From contig WPIO01000039.1 of assembly GCA_009760855.2 (NCBI GenBank), forward strand, positions 2,097,501 to 2,159,500: a stretch of 62,000 bases of DNA. Direction: 5' to 3'. Both the position numbers and the translations under genes were made by a program. Positions 59,616-62,000 of the stretch are shown here, one piece after another (the stretch's first letter is position 1; each line of letters starts with the position of its first letter). The notes under the pieces were generated by a model. That model saw nothing but the letters and a program-made list of their open reading frames with translations. It ran no database searches and was not told the origin of the DNA. The DNA comes from Cristatella mucedo. Taxonomy: Eukaryota > Bryozoa > Phylactolaemata > Cristatellidae.

Positions 59616-59893
59616 GTAAGCGCTCGAGAGTGAGAAACAGGAGGTCGAAAGCGGCCGGCCAGCCAGCCGCCCGCCTACTTCGGTAGGCCGCATGTGTTTG
59701 CATGCAGCCTGCGCTCAAGGTAAATAGTTAAGGTCAGCGGATTATACCTGTATATTAGCAGAGCGTTAGCGAGCTATCCCCATTTCCTCGTGTAGTGCCA
59801 ATAAATATTGGTTTGTGCGCGACTCGAGCACACGACCACACACCAGCGCAGATTAGGAATTTGGAGCACCTTACCCTAGACTACGACCCGGTA

Positions 59894-61690
<1,797 letters not shown>

Positions 61691-61692
61691 GT

Positions 61693-61750
61693 GGTGCCAT
61701 CGTTCTCTGAGGGCGCTTTATCAAGTGAATTATTATTATTATTATTATCG
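61693..61750 (+). mobile_element. LINE family A 3' tail
   Basis: The sequence cgttctctgagggcgcttta, then tcaagtgaattattattatt, is a very short solo 3' end. Confidence 0.7.
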
Positions 61751-61754
61751 TGAT

Positions 61755-62000
61755 TCTTTATGATCTCCCTTGTGTGGCCAGGCATAGAGGCCACTAGCTT
61801 CTGTGCTGTCTCTTTTTCTGCAGCGCATTCCACACAGCCTAAGTTTTACAGAAAAGGTCGGCTACTGGTATAGGCCGAACACACCGCATCAGCCACCGCC
61901 CCTTGATATCGCTCCTTAGTCACTCTGTGGGTTTCAAATCAGGCTGGCATAGACTGCTCGGGTCAACGTATTAGACCGATGTCATGGATTCGAGCGAAGC
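61755..62000. other. Window end, possible start of a tRNA-like SINE
   Basis: The last bases include gtcatggattcgagcgaagc, B-box-like, about 35 bp after ctcgggtcaacgtattagac. The window stops before this can be tested. Confidence 0.25.

Larger units (their letters stand above)
58400..59700. promoter_or_regulatory. CpG-rich block, candidate promoter region
   Basis: A second GC- and CpG-rich block with a short GCC run (about 58,990-59,010). It encloses a consensus donor (58,581) and a well-formed exon (59,535-59,615), both on the plus strand, as expected for the 5' end of a gene reading rightward. Confidence 0.45.

Overview
The window looks like nuclear DNA of a multicellular animal, most likely an invertebrate. 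The evidence is sparse genes with spliced exons, long microsatellites, CpG-rich promoter-like blocks, and heavy loading with L2-like (CR1/L2 superfamily) LINE copies, tRNA-derived SINEs and a hAT transposon. I cannot name the phylum. A two-exon gene resembling TMEM249 (CATSPERQ, the theta subunit of the sperm calcium channel CatSper) argues against lineages known to have lost CatSper, such as arthropods and nematodes.

Layout. 0-7 kb: AT-rich and mostly featureless, with weak traces of a BTB/BACK-like coding region on the minus strand (4.8-5.6 kb). 7.3-9.5 kb: large compound microsatellites. 11.1-14.3 kb: the TMEM249-like gene on the minus strand; its single intron holds LINE tails and a strong hairpin followed by an AT-rich self-complementary run. 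15-22.6 kb: LINE fragments, a tRNA-like SINE and short repeats. 22.6-30 kb: a GC- and CpG-rich block around the clearest gene, an uninterrupted 465-residue protein with about seven TPR units, preceded by a pure GCC run. 32.7-43.3 kb: L2-like retrotransposon debris of two main families (called A and B here). A B copy is inserted inside an A copy with a visible target-site duplication. 45-46.6 kb: a SINE sharing the LINE A tail, then a long GA/GACA/GATACA-type array. 47.0-49.0 kb: a broken hAT transposase of the GTF2IRD2/Charlie type. 51.7-57.7 kb: another SINE, more LINE copies, a 190-bp TA array, and the reciprocal nesting (A inserted in B). 58.4-59.7 kb: a second CpG-rich block with a candidate non-coding first exon and a candidate first coding exon, followed by about 500 bp of GT repeat.

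Functionally, only the TMEM249-like and TPR genes are convincing host genes. Most of the rest is transposon biology. The two LINE families inserted into each other, so their activity overlapped or alternated. At least one tRNA-derived SINE carries a 3' tail like that of LINE A, as expected if LINE A machinery mobilised it.
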